In this document: one piece after another, positions 1-9,031 of the stretch
Position numbering within the stretch: the stretch's first letter is position 1
How the letters are laid out: each line of letters begins with the position of its first letter
From: Mesorhizobium sp. B1-1-8
GTDB taxonomy: Bacteria; Pseudomonadota; Alphaproteobacteria; Rhizobiales; Rhizobiaceae
Length of the DNA stretch: 64,000 nucleotides
Assembly (NCBI RefSeq): GCF_006442795.2
Contig: NZ_CP083956.1
Span: forward strand, 62,001 to 126,000
Direction: 5' to 3'
Made by a program: the position numbers and the translations under genes
The notes under the pieces: generated by a model
The model's database searches: none
Seen by the model: only the letters and a program-made list of their open reading frames with translations
Told to the model about the DNA's origin: nothing

Positions 1-2
1 AG

Positions 3-50
3 GTCGAGACGTTCATGGAGATCGACTACGTGCCGTTGGGATTTGGCTGA
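3..50 (+). CDS. C-terminal fragment of an unidentified gene
   Basis: A short in-frame stretch ends at a TGA (48-50) and encodes a tail ending in DYVPLGFG. The rest of the gene would lie to the left of the window. The tail is too short to assign a family, and the frame choice rests only on its stop lying just before a family A intergenic repeat. Another frame stays open to position 139 but runs into the repeat, so it is less likely. Confidence 0.3.
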   Translation, partial: VETFMEIDYVPLGFG

Positions 51-98
51 TGTGCGGGTTGAGCGCAAACGTCGGAGATTGGCGAAGGCCTTCGTGCT

Positions 99-277
99 TC
101 GTCATCCACGGGCGAAGCAAGGAGCGAAGCGACGCGCGTAGACCCGAGGATCCATTCCGTGACGTCGACGCGTTACAACGGTCCAGAATTCTGCTCCGCT
201 GCGCCCCTTGATTGAGGTAACGGCATGGATCCTCGGGTCTGCGCTCCGCTTCGCGTCGCTCCGCCCGTGGATGACGA
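99..277. repeat. Family A palindromic intergenic element, copy 1
   Basis: A ~179-bp element begins with TCGTCATCCACGGGCG and ends with the exact complement CGCCCGTGGATGACGA. Inside are inverted copies of a block around GACCCGAGGATCCAT, so each half is roughly the reverse complement of the other, and the centre carries CAGAATTCTGCTCCGCTGC. Related copies are at 25441-25622, 46403-46587 and 51248-51427. It fills most of the gap between the end of the partial left-hand gene and pheA and carries only spurious short reading frames. Confidence 0.85.
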
Positions 278-348
278 CCTCGCGAAGGCTCCCGCCAATC
301 TCGAAGGTCTGTGAGCTCCGAACCGCCGGTTGGCGGACCGAAGACCGT

Positions 349-1212
349 TCAGTCCGCGACCTTCCACTGCTCGCGCGATGCGCTCGCCGGATAGACGCCG
401 AGAATCCGCACTTCGCGCGAGAAGAAGCGCAGCTCGTCGAGCGCCAGCTTGACCAGCGGATCGTCGGGGTGGCCCTCGATGTCGGCATAAAACAGCGTCG
501 CCGTGAAGGCGCCGAGCTGATAGCTCTCTAGCTTGGTCATGTTGATGCCGTTGGTGGCGAAGCCGCCCATGGCCTTGTAGAGCGCGGCCGGCACATTGCG
601 GACGCGGAAGATGAAGGTGGTCATCATCTTGGCGTCGGAGGACGGGCGCTCGGCCCATTGCTTGTTCTTGGTCAGCACGACGAAGCGGGTGACGTTGGAA
701 TCGGTGTCCTCGACATTCCTTTCAATGATGTCGAGACCGTAGAATTCCGCGGCGAGCGCCGGCGCCAGCGACGCCATGGTGCGGTCCCCGACCTCGGAAA
801 CCAGCTTGGCCGAGCCCGCCGTGTCGCCGGCGACCACCGCCTTCCAGCCGTTCTTGCGGATGTATTTGCGGCATTGGCCAAGCGCGTGGATATGACTGTG
901 CACGGTCTTGATCTCGTCGCGCTTCACACCCGGCAGCACCATCAGCTGGAAATGGATCGGCAGAAAATATTCGCCGACGATGTGCAGTTTCGATTCCGGG
1001 AGCAAATGGTGGATGTCGGCAACGCGCCCGGCGATGGTGTTTTCGATCGGGATCATCGCCAGGTCGGCCTTGCCGGTCTCGACTGCGTTGAAGGCATCCT
1101 CGAAGGTCGGGCACGGCAACGGCTCCATCGACGGGAACATGTTGCGGCAAGCGGTGTCGGAGTTGGCGCCGGGCTCGCCCTGGAAGGAGATTCTGTTGGT
1201 CTTTTCAGGCAT
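349..1212 (-). CDS. pheA: Prephenate dehydratase
   Basis: Converts prephenate to phenylpyruvate in cytoplasmic phenylalanine biosynthesis. The 287-residue product has a dehydratase domain (about residues 8-185) beginning with the substrate-loop sequence FQGEPGANS and carrying the catalytic TRF motif in SNVTRFVVL. A C-terminal ACT domain (about 195-280) follows. It is a standalone enzyme without a fused chorismate mutase, as is usual in alphaproteobacteria. In the ACT domain the enteric GALV/ESRP allosteric motifs read ATNGIN and ESYQ, so phenylalanine sensing may differ in detail. It lies 26 bp downstream of kdsB on the same strand, so the two are probably co-transcribed. Confidence 0.95.
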   Translation of the reverse strand: MPEKTNRISFQGEPGANSDTACRNMFPSMEPLPCPTFEDAFNAVETGKADLAMIPIENTIAGRVADIHHLLPESKLHIVGEYFLPIHFQLMVLPGVKRDEIKTVHSHIHALGQCRKYIRKNGWKAVVAGDTAGSAKLVSEVGDRTMASLAPALAAEFYGLDIIERNVEDTDSNVTRFVVLTKNKQWAERPSSDAKMMTTFIFRVRNVPAALYKAMGGFATNGINMTKLESYQLGAFTATLFYADIEGHPDDPLVKLALDELRFFSREVRILGVYPASASREQWKVAD

Positions 1213-1238
1213 TCGCCAATGTCTCGCTTACGGATGTC

Positions 1239-1967
1239 TCAGTTTGAAAGGATTTCCCTTGCCCGTTGCAGATCGGCGGGCGTGTCGACGCCAAGCGGCA
1301 GCGAGCGGACGATCTCGGCGTCGATACGCATGCCGGCTTCGAGCGCCCGCAACTGCTCCAGCCGCTCGCGGCGCTCCAGCGGCGACGGCATCAAGGCAAC
1401 GAAGCGTTCGAGCGCGGCGCGGCGATAGGCATAGAGCCCGACATGATGATAGAGCGGCCCCTCGCCCCAAGGCGCTGTGGCGCGGGTGAAATAGAGCGCC
1501 CTGAGCCGCGTTTCTGACAACGGCGAGCCGACGATCTTGACGACGTTCGGATTGGTCTTTTCCTCGTCGCGGACGATCTCGACGCCGAGCGTGGCGATGT
1601 CGACGGCGCTGTCCTCGAAGGGTCTCAACGATGCCCCGATGATTTCAGGATCGATGGTCGGCAGGTCGCCCTGAACATTGACGATGGTCTCGACCTTTTT
1701 TCCGGGGTCGAGGGCGTTCAGCGCCTCGAAGATGCGATCGGAACCCGACTCGTGATCCGGGCGCGTCATGACCGCCTCGAAACCATGCGCCCGCACCGCT
1801 TGCGCCACCGCTTCCGTATCGGTCGCGATCACCACACGGCCAAGCCCTGCCTCGGCTGCGCGGCGGGCGACATGGACGATCATCGGCGCGCCGGCGATGT
1901 CGGCCAGCGGCTTGCCCGGCAGGCGTGTCGAGGCCATGCGGGCGGGGATCAGGATCAATGTCGACAT
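1239..1967 (-). CDS. kdsB: 3-deoxy-manno-octulosonate cytidylyltransferase
   Basis: Activates Kdo with CTP to give CMP-Kdo for lipopolysaccharide inner-core synthesis in the cytoplasm. The 242-residue protein starts with the nucleotidyltransferase signature [15 protein letters not shown] and has the downstream blocks [16 protein letters not shown] and NVQGDLP, where the Asp binds metal. The length is normal for KdsB (about 245). It is the first gene of a probable kdsB-pheA pair and is divergent from the cytochrome gene; their promoters share the ~190-bp gap at 1968-2159. Confidence 0.96.
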   Translation of the reverse strand: MSTLILIPARMASTRLPGKPLADIAGAPMIVHVARRAAEAGLGRVVIATDTEAVAQAVRAHGFEAVMTRPDHESGSDRIFEALNALDPGKKVETIVNVQGDLPTIDPEIIGASLRPFEDSAVDIATLGVEIVRDEEKTNPNVVKIVGSPLSETRLRALYFTRATAPWGEGPLYHHVGLYAYRRAALERFVALMPSPLERRERLEQLRALEAGMRIDAEIVRSLPLGVDTPADLQRAREILSN

Positions 1968-2159
1968 CGGGCTTCAGGGCGCCTGAAAAAAGCGGATGGG
2001 AAAGTGGCAAAAGGTCTCACTGGAAGCGCCCTTATAGGTGTTGCAACGCCGGAGCAAAAGACCTAGTTTCCGCGCGGTTTGACTGGCCCTGCCGGGCCTT
2101 TCGCGATACCGACGGACGGAGTGGACGGGACGGTCCGCCGGAAAAGGAGCAAGGGGCGC

Positions 2160-2852
2160 ATGGATTCCGACGAAGTCAACAAGCTGCTGGCCGGATTTCT
2201 TGGAACCGTCTTCGTCGTCTTTTCGGTCGGCATCGTCTCCGACGCGCTGTTTGCTTCGCCGGCGCCCGAGAAGCCCGGCTTCGCCATCGAGGCGGCCGAG
2301 CCGACCGAAGGCGGTCCTGCCGCGCCTGCCGCGGCGGAAAAGCCGATCGCCGACATGCTGGCCAGCGCCAGCGTCGACCAGGGCGCCGCCATCTTCAAGA
2401 AATGCCAGGCCTGTCACTCGGGTGAGAAGGGCGGCCCTAACAAGGTCGGCCCCGACCTCTGGGATGTGGTCGACCGTCCGGTCGCCTCGCATGAGGGCTT
2501 CGCCTATTCGGCCGGCATGAAGGATTTCTCGAAGGGCGGCAGCGAAAAGTGGACCTACGACAACATCAACCACTTCATCACCTCGCCGAAGAAGTTCGTG
2601 AAGGGCACGGCGATGGGCTTCGCCGGCCTGCCGAAGGAAGAAGACCGCGCCAACGTCATCGCCTATCTGCGCACGCTGTCGGACAATCCGAAGCCGCTGC
2701 CGCAGCCGGGCGCTTCGGCGGAGGCCAAGCCCGCCGAAGGCGCAAAGCCCGCCGGCGCAGCACCTGCCAAGCCCGCTGAGGGCGCCGCTCCCGCCAAGCC
2801 CGCCGAAGGGGCCGCCCCGGCCAAGCCCCCGGCGCCCGCTCCCGCTCAATAG
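2160..2852 (+). CDS. Membrane-anchored c-type cytochrome (CycM-like)
   Basis: Predicted one-heme class I cytochrome c tethered to the outer face of the inner membrane, probably carrying electrons to a terminal oxidase. The chosen ATG follows AAAAGGAG and gives 230 residues. Residues ~9-31 form an uncleaved hydrophobic anchor, a short Ala/Pro linker follows, and the heme site CQACH with a distal Met near KGTAMGF is typical of rhizobial CycM/c552. The last ~45 residues are an unusual repeated PAKPAEGA tail. An in-frame upstream extension to 2079 is possible but lacks a comparable ribosome site. The role is inferred from family resemblance. Confidence 0.85.
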   Translation: MDSDEVNKLLAGFLGTVFVVFSVGIVSDALFASPAPEKPGFAIEAAEPTEGGPAAPAAAEKPIADMLASASVDQGAAIFKKCQACHSGEKGGPNKVGPDLWDVVDRPVASHEGFAYSAGMKDFSKGGSEKWTYDNINHFITSPKKFVKGTAMGFAGLPKEEDRANVIAYLRTLSDNPKPLPQPGASAEAKPAEGAKPAGAAPAKPAEGAAPAKPAEGAAPAKPPAPAPAQ

Positions 2853-2879
2853 ACAAATTGTAATAGAGATATCCTCAGA

Positions 2880-2908
2880 AAAGCCGGGTTCGTCCCGGCT
2901 TTCTGTTA
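2880..2908 (+). terminator. Intrinsic terminator after the cytochrome gene
   Basis: A 9-bp perfect stem, AAAGCCGGG (2880-2888) and CCCGGCTTT (2894-2902), with loop TTCGT is followed by CTGTT. It lies 27 bp past the cytochrome stop and before the yej operon. The U tract is short but the hairpin is strong. Confidence 0.75.
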
Positions 2909-3009
2909 GGAAATCGCATTTGCGGCGACAAAGACCGTGCCTTGCGGTTTTCACCGCCGTCAAATGATCTAGATTGGCGGTGGACATAAGTACGCGAAGA
3001 GGAGAATGC

Positions 3010-4890
3010 ATGAGGGTCGGCCGCTCCCGGACACTTTTCGCATCGATGATCGTGATGGCTCTCGCCGCCGGCCTGCAGGCCAGCTTCGCCGATGAATGGC
3101 ACACCACCTCCTCGCTGATCGGCCCTTCCAAATACGGCGAGAATTTCCAGCGCTACGACTACGTCAACCCGGACGCGCCGAAGGGCGGCACCTTCAATTC
3201 CGTCGTCCAGGGGACGTATGACAGCTTCAACCCCTATATCGTGCAGGGAGCGCCAGCGGCCGGCTTCGCAGAATTCGGCGGCGGACTTCTCTACGACACG
3301 CTGATGGATCAGGCGCAGGACGAAGGCAGCGTCAGCCACCCGCTGATCGCCGAGGCCTATAAATACCCTTCGGACTATTCCTCGGCGACCTACCGGCTCG
3401 ACACGCGCGCGAAATGGCATGACGGCCAGCCGATCACCGTCGACGACGTGATCTGGTCATTCAAGGTGCTCAAGGCCAATAGCCCGATGTACAGCCGCTA
3501 CTTCGAGAACGTGACCGACGCCGTCGCGGTCTCGGATCGCGAGGTCGAATTCCATTTCAACCAGAAAGGCAACCGGGAACTGCCGAAGATCCTCGGCGAC
3601 CTCGTCGTGCTGCCGAAGCACTGGTGGGAAGGCACCGACGCCAACGGCAAGAAGCGCGACATCACCCGGCCCACGCTGGAGCCGCCGCTGGGTTCCGGCG
3701 CCTACAAGATCGCCAGCTTCAAGCCTGGTTCGGAGATCGTCTGGCAGCGTGTGCCCGACTATTGGGGCGCCAAGCTTGCGGTTAAGATCGGCCGCGAGAA
3801 TTTCGACACCCAGCACTTCACCTATATCCTCGACGACAATGCCGCCTGGCAGGCCTTCACCAAGGGCGGGCTGGACGACGTAAAGCCGGAAAACAGCTCC
3901 CGGCGCTGGGCGACGGCTTATAATTTCCCGGCTATCAAAGCGGGCGACGTGATCAAAAAGGAATTCAAGACCACCTCGCCGGAGCCGATGCAGGCCTTCA
4001 TGCTGAACCAGCGGCGGCCTCTGTTCCAGAATCGGCTGGTGCGCGCCGCGCTGACCATGCCCTTCGACTTCGAGACGATGAACCGGACGCTGTTCTACAA
4101 TTCGAACACGCGCACCCACAGCTATTTCGAAGGTACCGAACTGGCGTCGAGCGGTTTGCCGCAAGGCAAGGAGCTTGATATCCTCGAGAAGTATCGCGAC
4201 AAGCTGCCGCCGGAATTGTTCACGCAGGAATTCAAGCTGCCGGTCTACGACTCGCCGCAGGCGGAACGGAAATATCTGAAGCAGGCGGTCGACCTGTTTG
4301 CCCAGGCAGGCTGGGTGATCAAGGGCGGCAAGATGGTGAACGCCAAGACCGGCGAGCCGTTCAAGTTCGAGATCCTCGGCTCGAACGATACGGACCAGGT
4401 CATCTCCAGCCCCTGGATCGCCAATCTGCGCAAGATCGGCGTCGATGCGACGCTTCGCATCATCGATCAGGGCCAGTACATCAATCGCCGCAACAATTTC
4501 GACTACGATGTCGTCATCGGAATACTCGGCCAATCGGAATCGCCAGGCAATGAGCAGCGCGACTTCTGGAGCTCGAAGGCCGCCGACTCGCCTGGATCCC
4601 GCAATTATTCCGGTATCAAGAACCCGGTCGTCGACGCGCTCGTCGACCGCATCATCTTCGCAAGCGATCGCGACGATCTGGTTGCTACCACCCATGCGCT
4701 CGATCGGGTGCTGTTGTGGAACTACTATGTCGTCCCGCAATACTACCGGGCGGTGGTGTGGCTCGCCTACTGGAACAAGTTCGGCATGCCGGAGAAACAG
4801 CCGAGCTACCGCGGCGCCGATATCGATTCCTGGTGGATCGACACAGAGAAGGAAAAGGCACTGACGGCAAAATACAAAGGCAGTGATTGA
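3010..4890 (+). CDS. yejA1: YejA-type peptide ABC transporter substrate-binding protein 1
   Basis: Periplasmic binding component of a Yej-type oligopeptide importer (family 5 solute-binding protein). The chosen ATG follows AGAGGAGA and gives 626 residues, close to E. coli YejA. The N-terminus has a basic stretch, a hydrophobic core (about residues 9-24) and a likely Sec cleavage after ASFA. Family sequences such as RYDYVNPDAPKGGTF and LGSGAYKI are present. It opens a five-gene operon, and its stop overlaps the start of a second binding protein (TGATG). In Sinorhizobium the homologous yejA1A2BEF importer is linked to tolerance of plant NCR peptides; that role here is inference. Confidence 0.93.
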   Translation: MRVGRSRTLFASMIVMALAAGLQASFADEWHTTSSLIGPSKYGENFQRYDYVNPDAPKGGTFNSVVQGTYDSFNPYIVQGAPAAGFAEFGGGLLYDTLMDQAQDEGSVSHPLIAEAYKYPSDYSSATYRLDTRAKWHDGQPITVDDVIWSFKVLKANSPMYSRYFENVTDAVAVSDREVEFHFNQKGNRELPKILGDLVVLPKHWWEGTDANGKKRDITRPTLEPPLGSGAYKIASFKPGSEIVWQRVPDYWGAKLAVKIGRENFDTQHFTYILDDNAAWQAFTKGGLDDVKPENSSRRWATAYNFPAIKAGDVIKKEFKTTSPEPMQAFMLNQRRPLFQNRLVRAALTMPFDFETMNRTLFYNSNTRTHSYFEGTELASSGLPQGKELDILEKYRDKLPPELFTQEFKLPVYDSPQAERKYLKQAVDLFAQAGWVIKGGKMVNAKTGEPFKFEILGSNDTDQVISSPWIANLRKIGVDATLRIIDQGQYINRRNNFDYDVVIGILGQSESPGNEQRDFWSSKAADSPGSRNYSGIKNPVVDALVDRIIFASDRDDLVATTHALDRVLLWNYYVVPQYYRAVVWLAYWNKFGMPEKQPSYRGADIDSWWIDTEKEKALTAKYKGSD

Positions 4891-6761
4891 TGGGGCGGGT
4901 GCTTCCCCGCCGCGACTTCCTGGCGCTCGGCGCCGCGGCGACCACCGCCGCGCTGCTGCCCGCACGAGCCTTTGCCGCTATTCCGACCGGCGTGAAGGTG
5001 CATGGCCTATCGGCTTTCGGCGACCTCAAATACAAGCCGGACTTCACGCATTTCGATTATGTCAATGTCGACGCGCCGCAAGGCGGCATCTTCAACTTCT
5101 CGCCGTCCACTTGGGACTACAACCAGAGCACCGACACTTTCAACACTCTCAATTCATTCAGCCTGAAGGGTGACGCGCCGCCGCGTATGGAGATGTGCTT
5201 TGATTCCTTGATGGTCCCAGCACTGGACGAGCCAGATGCCGTCTACGGTCAGGTCGCCGAGAGTGTGATCCTTTCGCAGGACCGCAATAGTTTCGAATTC
5301 TCGTTACGAGGCGAAGCGCGCTTTCACGACGGCACACCACTGACGGCCGAGGATGTCGCCTTCACCCTCAATCTCTACAAGGAGAACGGGCATCCCAAGC
5401 TTTCGCAGCCATTGAAGCATTTAACGGAGGCCGTGGCGGTCAGCGCGCGCGAACTGCGGCTGAGCTTCTCAGGCGGGCAATCCTCGCGCACCATTCTCAA
5501 CGTCGTCCAGTTCCCGATTCAGTCGAAGGCCTTCTACACGGCCAATCCGTTTGATTCCTCGCAGCTCAATCCGCCACTAGGCTCCGGCCCCTACAAGGTT
5601 GGCCGCTGGTCGGCTGGGGCGTTGATCGAGTATGAGCGAGTGGCCGATTATTGGGGCAACCATCTTCCGGTCAATCGTGGCCAATACAATTTCCAGCGCA
5701 TCCGCATCGAGTTCTACCAGAACCGCAACGCCGGTTTTGAAGCATTCAAGAAGGGCGAAATCCTATACAGGGAGGAAGCCACCTCGCGCGTCTGGGCAAC
5801 GGCCTACGACTTCCCCGCCTTCACAGCCGGCAAAGTGGTCAAGAACGAGTTCCCGGGCGAAAAGCTGCCCTCCATGCAGGCCACCGCCGTTAACCAGCGA
5901 CGCGAGCAGTTTCGGGACCCACGCGTGCGGCAGGCGATAGCATTGTGCTTCGATTTCGAATGGACAAGGCGCAACTTTTTCTACGACTCCTATGAGCGTT
6001 CGCAATCCTGCTTCGAGAAGTCGGATTTTCGCGCCGAAGGTATGCCGTCGTCTCAGGAATTGGCCCTCCTGGAGCCGCTGCGCGACCAGCTTCCACCCGA
6101 GACTTTCGGCGATGCGGTGACGCAACCGACCTCCGACGGCTCCGGTCGAGATCGCAAAATGCTCGGGAAAGCCGCCAAGCTGCTCGCCGAGGCCGGCTGG
6201 AAGCGGTCGGGCGATCTCGTCGCCAACGACAAGGGGAGACGGTTGTCGGCCGAATTCCTTGTCGATGACGAAGTCTTCGTCCAGGTTTATTCGCCTTGGG
6301 TCGCCAATATGAAAGCGGTCGGCGTCGATGCCTCCATCCGACTGGTCGATTCGGCGCAGTACCAGATCAGGCAATCGACGTTCGATTTCGACCTGATCTC
6401 CGCCGGGTTCTTGTTTTCGGCGACACCGACCCGCGACGATCTCGAAATCTTCTTCCATTCGCGAAGCGCGGCCATTTCAGGCTCGCGCAATTTGCCGGGC
6501 ACGTCGAACCCAGCGATCGACATCCTCATCGATGCCGTGGGCGCGGCCAAGGACCGCGAAAGCCTGACGGTGGCGATGCGCGCGCTCGACCGGGTCTTGC
6601 GCGCGCGGCGCGATTGGATTCCAAGTTGGTATCTGGCGAATCATCGGAGCGCCTATTGGGACATGTTCGGCTTTCCCGAACAGAAACCCGATTTCGGCTT
6701 TCCGGTCGAAGCGCTGTGGTGGGTCGACAAGGGCAAGGCGGCGAAAATTGGCAAAGCCTGA
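4890..6761 (+). CDS. yejA2: YejA-type peptide ABC transporter substrate-binding protein 2
   Basis: Second family 5 binding protein of the Yej importer, 623 residues, paralogous to the gene before it (HFDYVNVDAPQGGIFNF matches its N-terminal block). The N-terminus carries a twin-arginine motif, RRDFLALG, before a hydrophobic segment ending near ARAFA, so export is probably by Tat whereas yejA1 looks Sec-dependent. The ATG overlaps the preceding TGA, so the two are translationally coupled. Codon use looks somewhat less GC-biased than in its neighbours, which may reflect faster divergence of this copy. yejB follows after 30 bp. Confidence 0.92.
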   Translation: MGRVLPRRDFLALGAAATTAALLPARAFAAIPTGVKVHGLSAFGDLKYKPDFTHFDYVNVDAPQGGIFNFSPSTWDYNQSTDTFNTLNSFSLKGDAPPRMEMCFDSLMVPALDEPDAVYGQVAESVILSQDRNSFEFSLRGEARFHDGTPLTAEDVAFTLNLYKENGHPKLSQPLKHLTEAVAVSARELRLSFSGGQSSRTILNVVQFPIQSKAFYTANPFDSSQLNPPLGSGPYKVGRWSAGALIEYERVADYWGNHLPVNRGQYNFQRIRIEFYQNRNAGFEAFKKGEILYREEATSRVWATAYDFPAFTAGKVVKNEFPGEKLPSMQATAVNQRREQFRDPRVRQAIALCFDFEWTRRNFFYDSYERSQSCFEKSDFRAEGMPSSQELALLEPLRDQLPPETFGDAVTQPTSDGSGRDRKMLGKAAKLLAEAGWKRSGDLVANDKGRRLSAEFLVDDEVFVQVYSPWVANMKAVGVDASIRLVDSAQYQIRQSTFDFDLISAGFLFSATPTRDDLEIFFHSRSAAISGSRNLPGTSNPAIDILIDAVGAAKDRESLTVAMRALDRVLRARRDWIPSWYLANHRSAYWDMFGFPEQKPDFGFPVEALWWVDKGKAAKIGKA

Positions 6762-6791
6762 CACTCAAGTTCGCGCGGGGCCGGCGGCCTG

Positions 6792-7889
6792 ATGGGCGCC
6801 TATATTCTGCGCCGCATTCTTTTGATGATCCCGACGCTGTTCGGCATCATGGCCATCTCTTTCGCCGTCATCCAGTTCGCGCCCGGCGGCCCGGTCGAGC
6901 AGGTGATCGCCAGGCTCACCAACCAGGGCGGCAGCGATCGTCTCGGCACCGGCGGCGGTGGCGATGCAGGCGCCACCAATTTCGACGTCGCCGGCGATGT
7001 CAGCTCGAAATACCGCGGTGCGCAGGGGCTCGACCCCGAATTCATCAAGAAGCTCGAAAAGCAGTTCGGCTTCGACAAGCCGCCGCTCGAGCGCTTCGGC
7101 ATGATGCTGTGCAACTATGGCCGCTTCGATTTCGGCGACAGCTATTTCCGCGACATCTCGGTGCTCGACCTGATCTTGGAAAAAATGCCGGTGTCGATCT
7201 CGATCGGGCTGTGGATCACGCTGCTTTCCTATCTGATCTCGATCCCGCTCGGCATCCGCAAGGCAGTCAAGGACGGCTCGGCCTTCGACGTCTGGACCAG
7301 CGGTGTCGTCATCGTCGGCTATGCTATCCCCGGCTTCCTATTCGGCATCCTGCTTTTGGTGCTGTTTGCCGGCGGCTCGTTCTGGGACTGGTTCCCGCTG
7401 CGCGGCATCGTCTCCGACAATTGGGCCCAGCTGTCGTGGCCGAACAGGATCGTCGACTATTTCTGGCACATGACATTGCCGCTGGCAGCGCTTGTGCTGT
7501 CGGCCTTCGCCACGACGACGCTGTTGACCAAGAATTCCTTCCTCGAGGAAATCCGCAAGCAATATGTGGTGACAGCGCGCGCCAAGGGCCTGTCGGAGCG
7601 CAAGGTGCTCTACGGCCATGTCTTCCGCAACGCCATGCTGATCGTCATCGCCGGCTTTCCAGGCGCCTTCATCTCGGCCTTCTTCACCGGCTCGCTGCTG
7701 ATCGAGAAGATCTTTTCGCTCGACGGCCTCGGCCTGCTCGGCTTCCAGTCGGTCATTGCCCGCGACTACCCGGTGGTGTTCGCCACGCTCTACATCTTCT
7801 CGCTGCTTGGCCTGTTCGTTAATCTGTTGTCCGACCTCATCTACACCTGGGTCGATCCGCGCATCGATTTCGAGCGGAGAGACGTCTGA
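6792..7889 (+). CDS. yejB: Yej peptide ABC transporter permease YejB
   Basis: Inner-membrane permease of the Yej importer, 365 residues, the same size as E. coli YejB. It starts with [19 protein letters not shown], the usual first transmembrane helix of DppB/OppB-type permeases, followed by a long periplasmic loop. It contains the EAA-type loop near [27 protein letters not shown] sequence that contacts the ATPase, and ends with [16 protein letters not shown], typical of the family. Its TGA overlaps the ATG of yejE, indicating translational coupling. Confidence 0.95.
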   Translation: MGAYILRRILLMIPTLFGIMAISFAVIQFAPGGPVEQVIARLTNQGGSDRLGTGGGGDAGATNFDVAGDVSSKYRGAQGLDPEFIKKLEKQFGFDKPPLERFGMMLCNYGRFDFGDSYFRDISVLDLILEKMPVSISIGLWITLLSYLISIPLGIRKAVKDGSAFDVWTSGVVIVGYAIPGFLFGILLLVLFAGGSFWDWFPLRGIVSDNWAQLSWPNRIVDYFWHMTLPLAALVLSAFATTTLLTKNSFLEEIRKQYVVTARAKGLSERKVLYGHVFRNAMLIVIAGFPGAFISAFFTGSLLIEKIFSLDGLGLLGFQSVIARDYPVVFATLYIFSLLGLFVNLLSDLIYTWVDPRIDFERRDV

Positions 7890-9031
7890 TGGCCGAACTC
7901 GTCTCAGCCACAGCGTCCGCAGCGCGTATCCGCCGGCCATGGCTGTCGCCGCTCAACCAAAGGCGGCTACAGAATTTCAAGGCGAACCGGCGCGGCTACT
8001 GGTCGCTGTGGATCTTCCTTTTCCTGTTCGTGCTGTCGCTGTTTTCCGAGCTGATCGCCAACGACAAGCCGCTGATCGCGTCCTACAAGGGCGAGATCCT
8101 GTTTCCGGTGGCGGTCGCCTATCCGGAGGAGAAGTTCGGCGGCTTCTATGCCGTTACCGATTATCGCGACCCGGTGATCCAGGAAGAGATCAACGCCAAT
8201 GGCTGGATGATTTGGCCGCCGATCCGCTATTCCTACCTGACCGTCAACAACGCCATCCCTGAAGCGGCACCCGCCAAGCCGTTCTGGCTTTACGACAAGA
8301 AGACGCGCTGCAGCCAATATCCGAAAGGCGCCGACGACCCCAATTGCATCATCGGCAACTGGAACTGGCTGGGCACCGACGACCAGGCCCGCGATGTGCT
8401 GGCAAGGCTCATCTATGGATTCAGGATCTCGGTGCTGTTCGGCCTGATCCTGACCGCAGGCTCGTCGCTAATCGGCGTGGCGGCGGGCGCCCTGCAAGGC
8501 TATTTCGGCGGCTGGACGGACCTTTTGTTCCAGCGCTTTATCGAAATCTGGTCGGCGATCCCGGTGCTCTATCTGCTGCTCATCGTCGCCGCCATCCTGC
8601 CGCCCGGGTTCTTCATCCTGCTCGGGCTGATGCTCTTGTTTTCCTGGGTGTCGCTGGTCGGTGTGGTCAGGGCCGAGTTCCTGCGCGCCCGCAACTTCGA
8701 ATATGTCAACGCGGCTCGCGCGCTTGGCGTACCTAACCTCACCATCATGTTCCGGCACCTGTTGCCGAATGCCATGGTGGCGACGCTGACCTTCCTGCCC
8801 TTCCTGCTCTCAGGCTCGATCTCGACGCTGACATCGCTGGACTACCTCGGCTTCGGCCTGCCGCCCGGCGCGCCTTCGCTGGGCGAATTGCTCAAACAGG
8901 CAGAGCGCAACCTCACCGCGCCGTGGCTCGGCATTTCCGCCTTTATCGTCATCTCGCTGATGCTGTCGCTGCTGGTGTTCGTCGGCGAGGCGACGCGCGA
9001 CGCCTTCGATCCGCGCAAGACATTCAAATGA
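7889..9031 (+). CDS. yejE: Yej peptide ABC transporter permease YejE
   Basis: Second inner-membrane permease of the Yej importer, 380 residues. After a soluble N-terminal segment (NQRRLQNFKANRRGYWSLW) comes a transmembrane helix and the long periplasmic insertion characteristic of YejE (about residues 60-150). The C-terminal half has the DppC-like permease core with the block NWLGTDDQARDVLARLIYG, and the protein ends [10 protein letters not shown]. It overlaps yejB (TGATG) and yejF (ATGA) at both ends, so the operon is tightly coupled. Confidence 0.95.
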   Translation: MAELVSATASAARIRRPWLSPLNQRRLQNFKANRRGYWSLWIFLFLFVLSLFSELIANDKPLIASYKGEILFPVAVAYPEEKFGGFYAVTDYRDPVIQEEINANGWMIWPPIRYSYLTVNNAIPEAAPAKPFWLYDKKTRCSQYPKGADDPNCIIGNWNWLGTDDQARDVLARLIYGFRISVLFGLILTAGSSLIGVAAGALQGYFGGWTDLLFQRFIEIWSAIPVLYLLLIVAAILPPGFFILLGLMLLFSWVSLVGVVRAEFLRARNFEYVNAARALGVPNLTIMFRHLLPNAMVATLTFLPFLLSGSISTLTSLDYLGFGLPPGAPSLGELLKQAERNLTAPWLGISAFIVISLMLSLLVFVGEATRDAFDPRKTFK

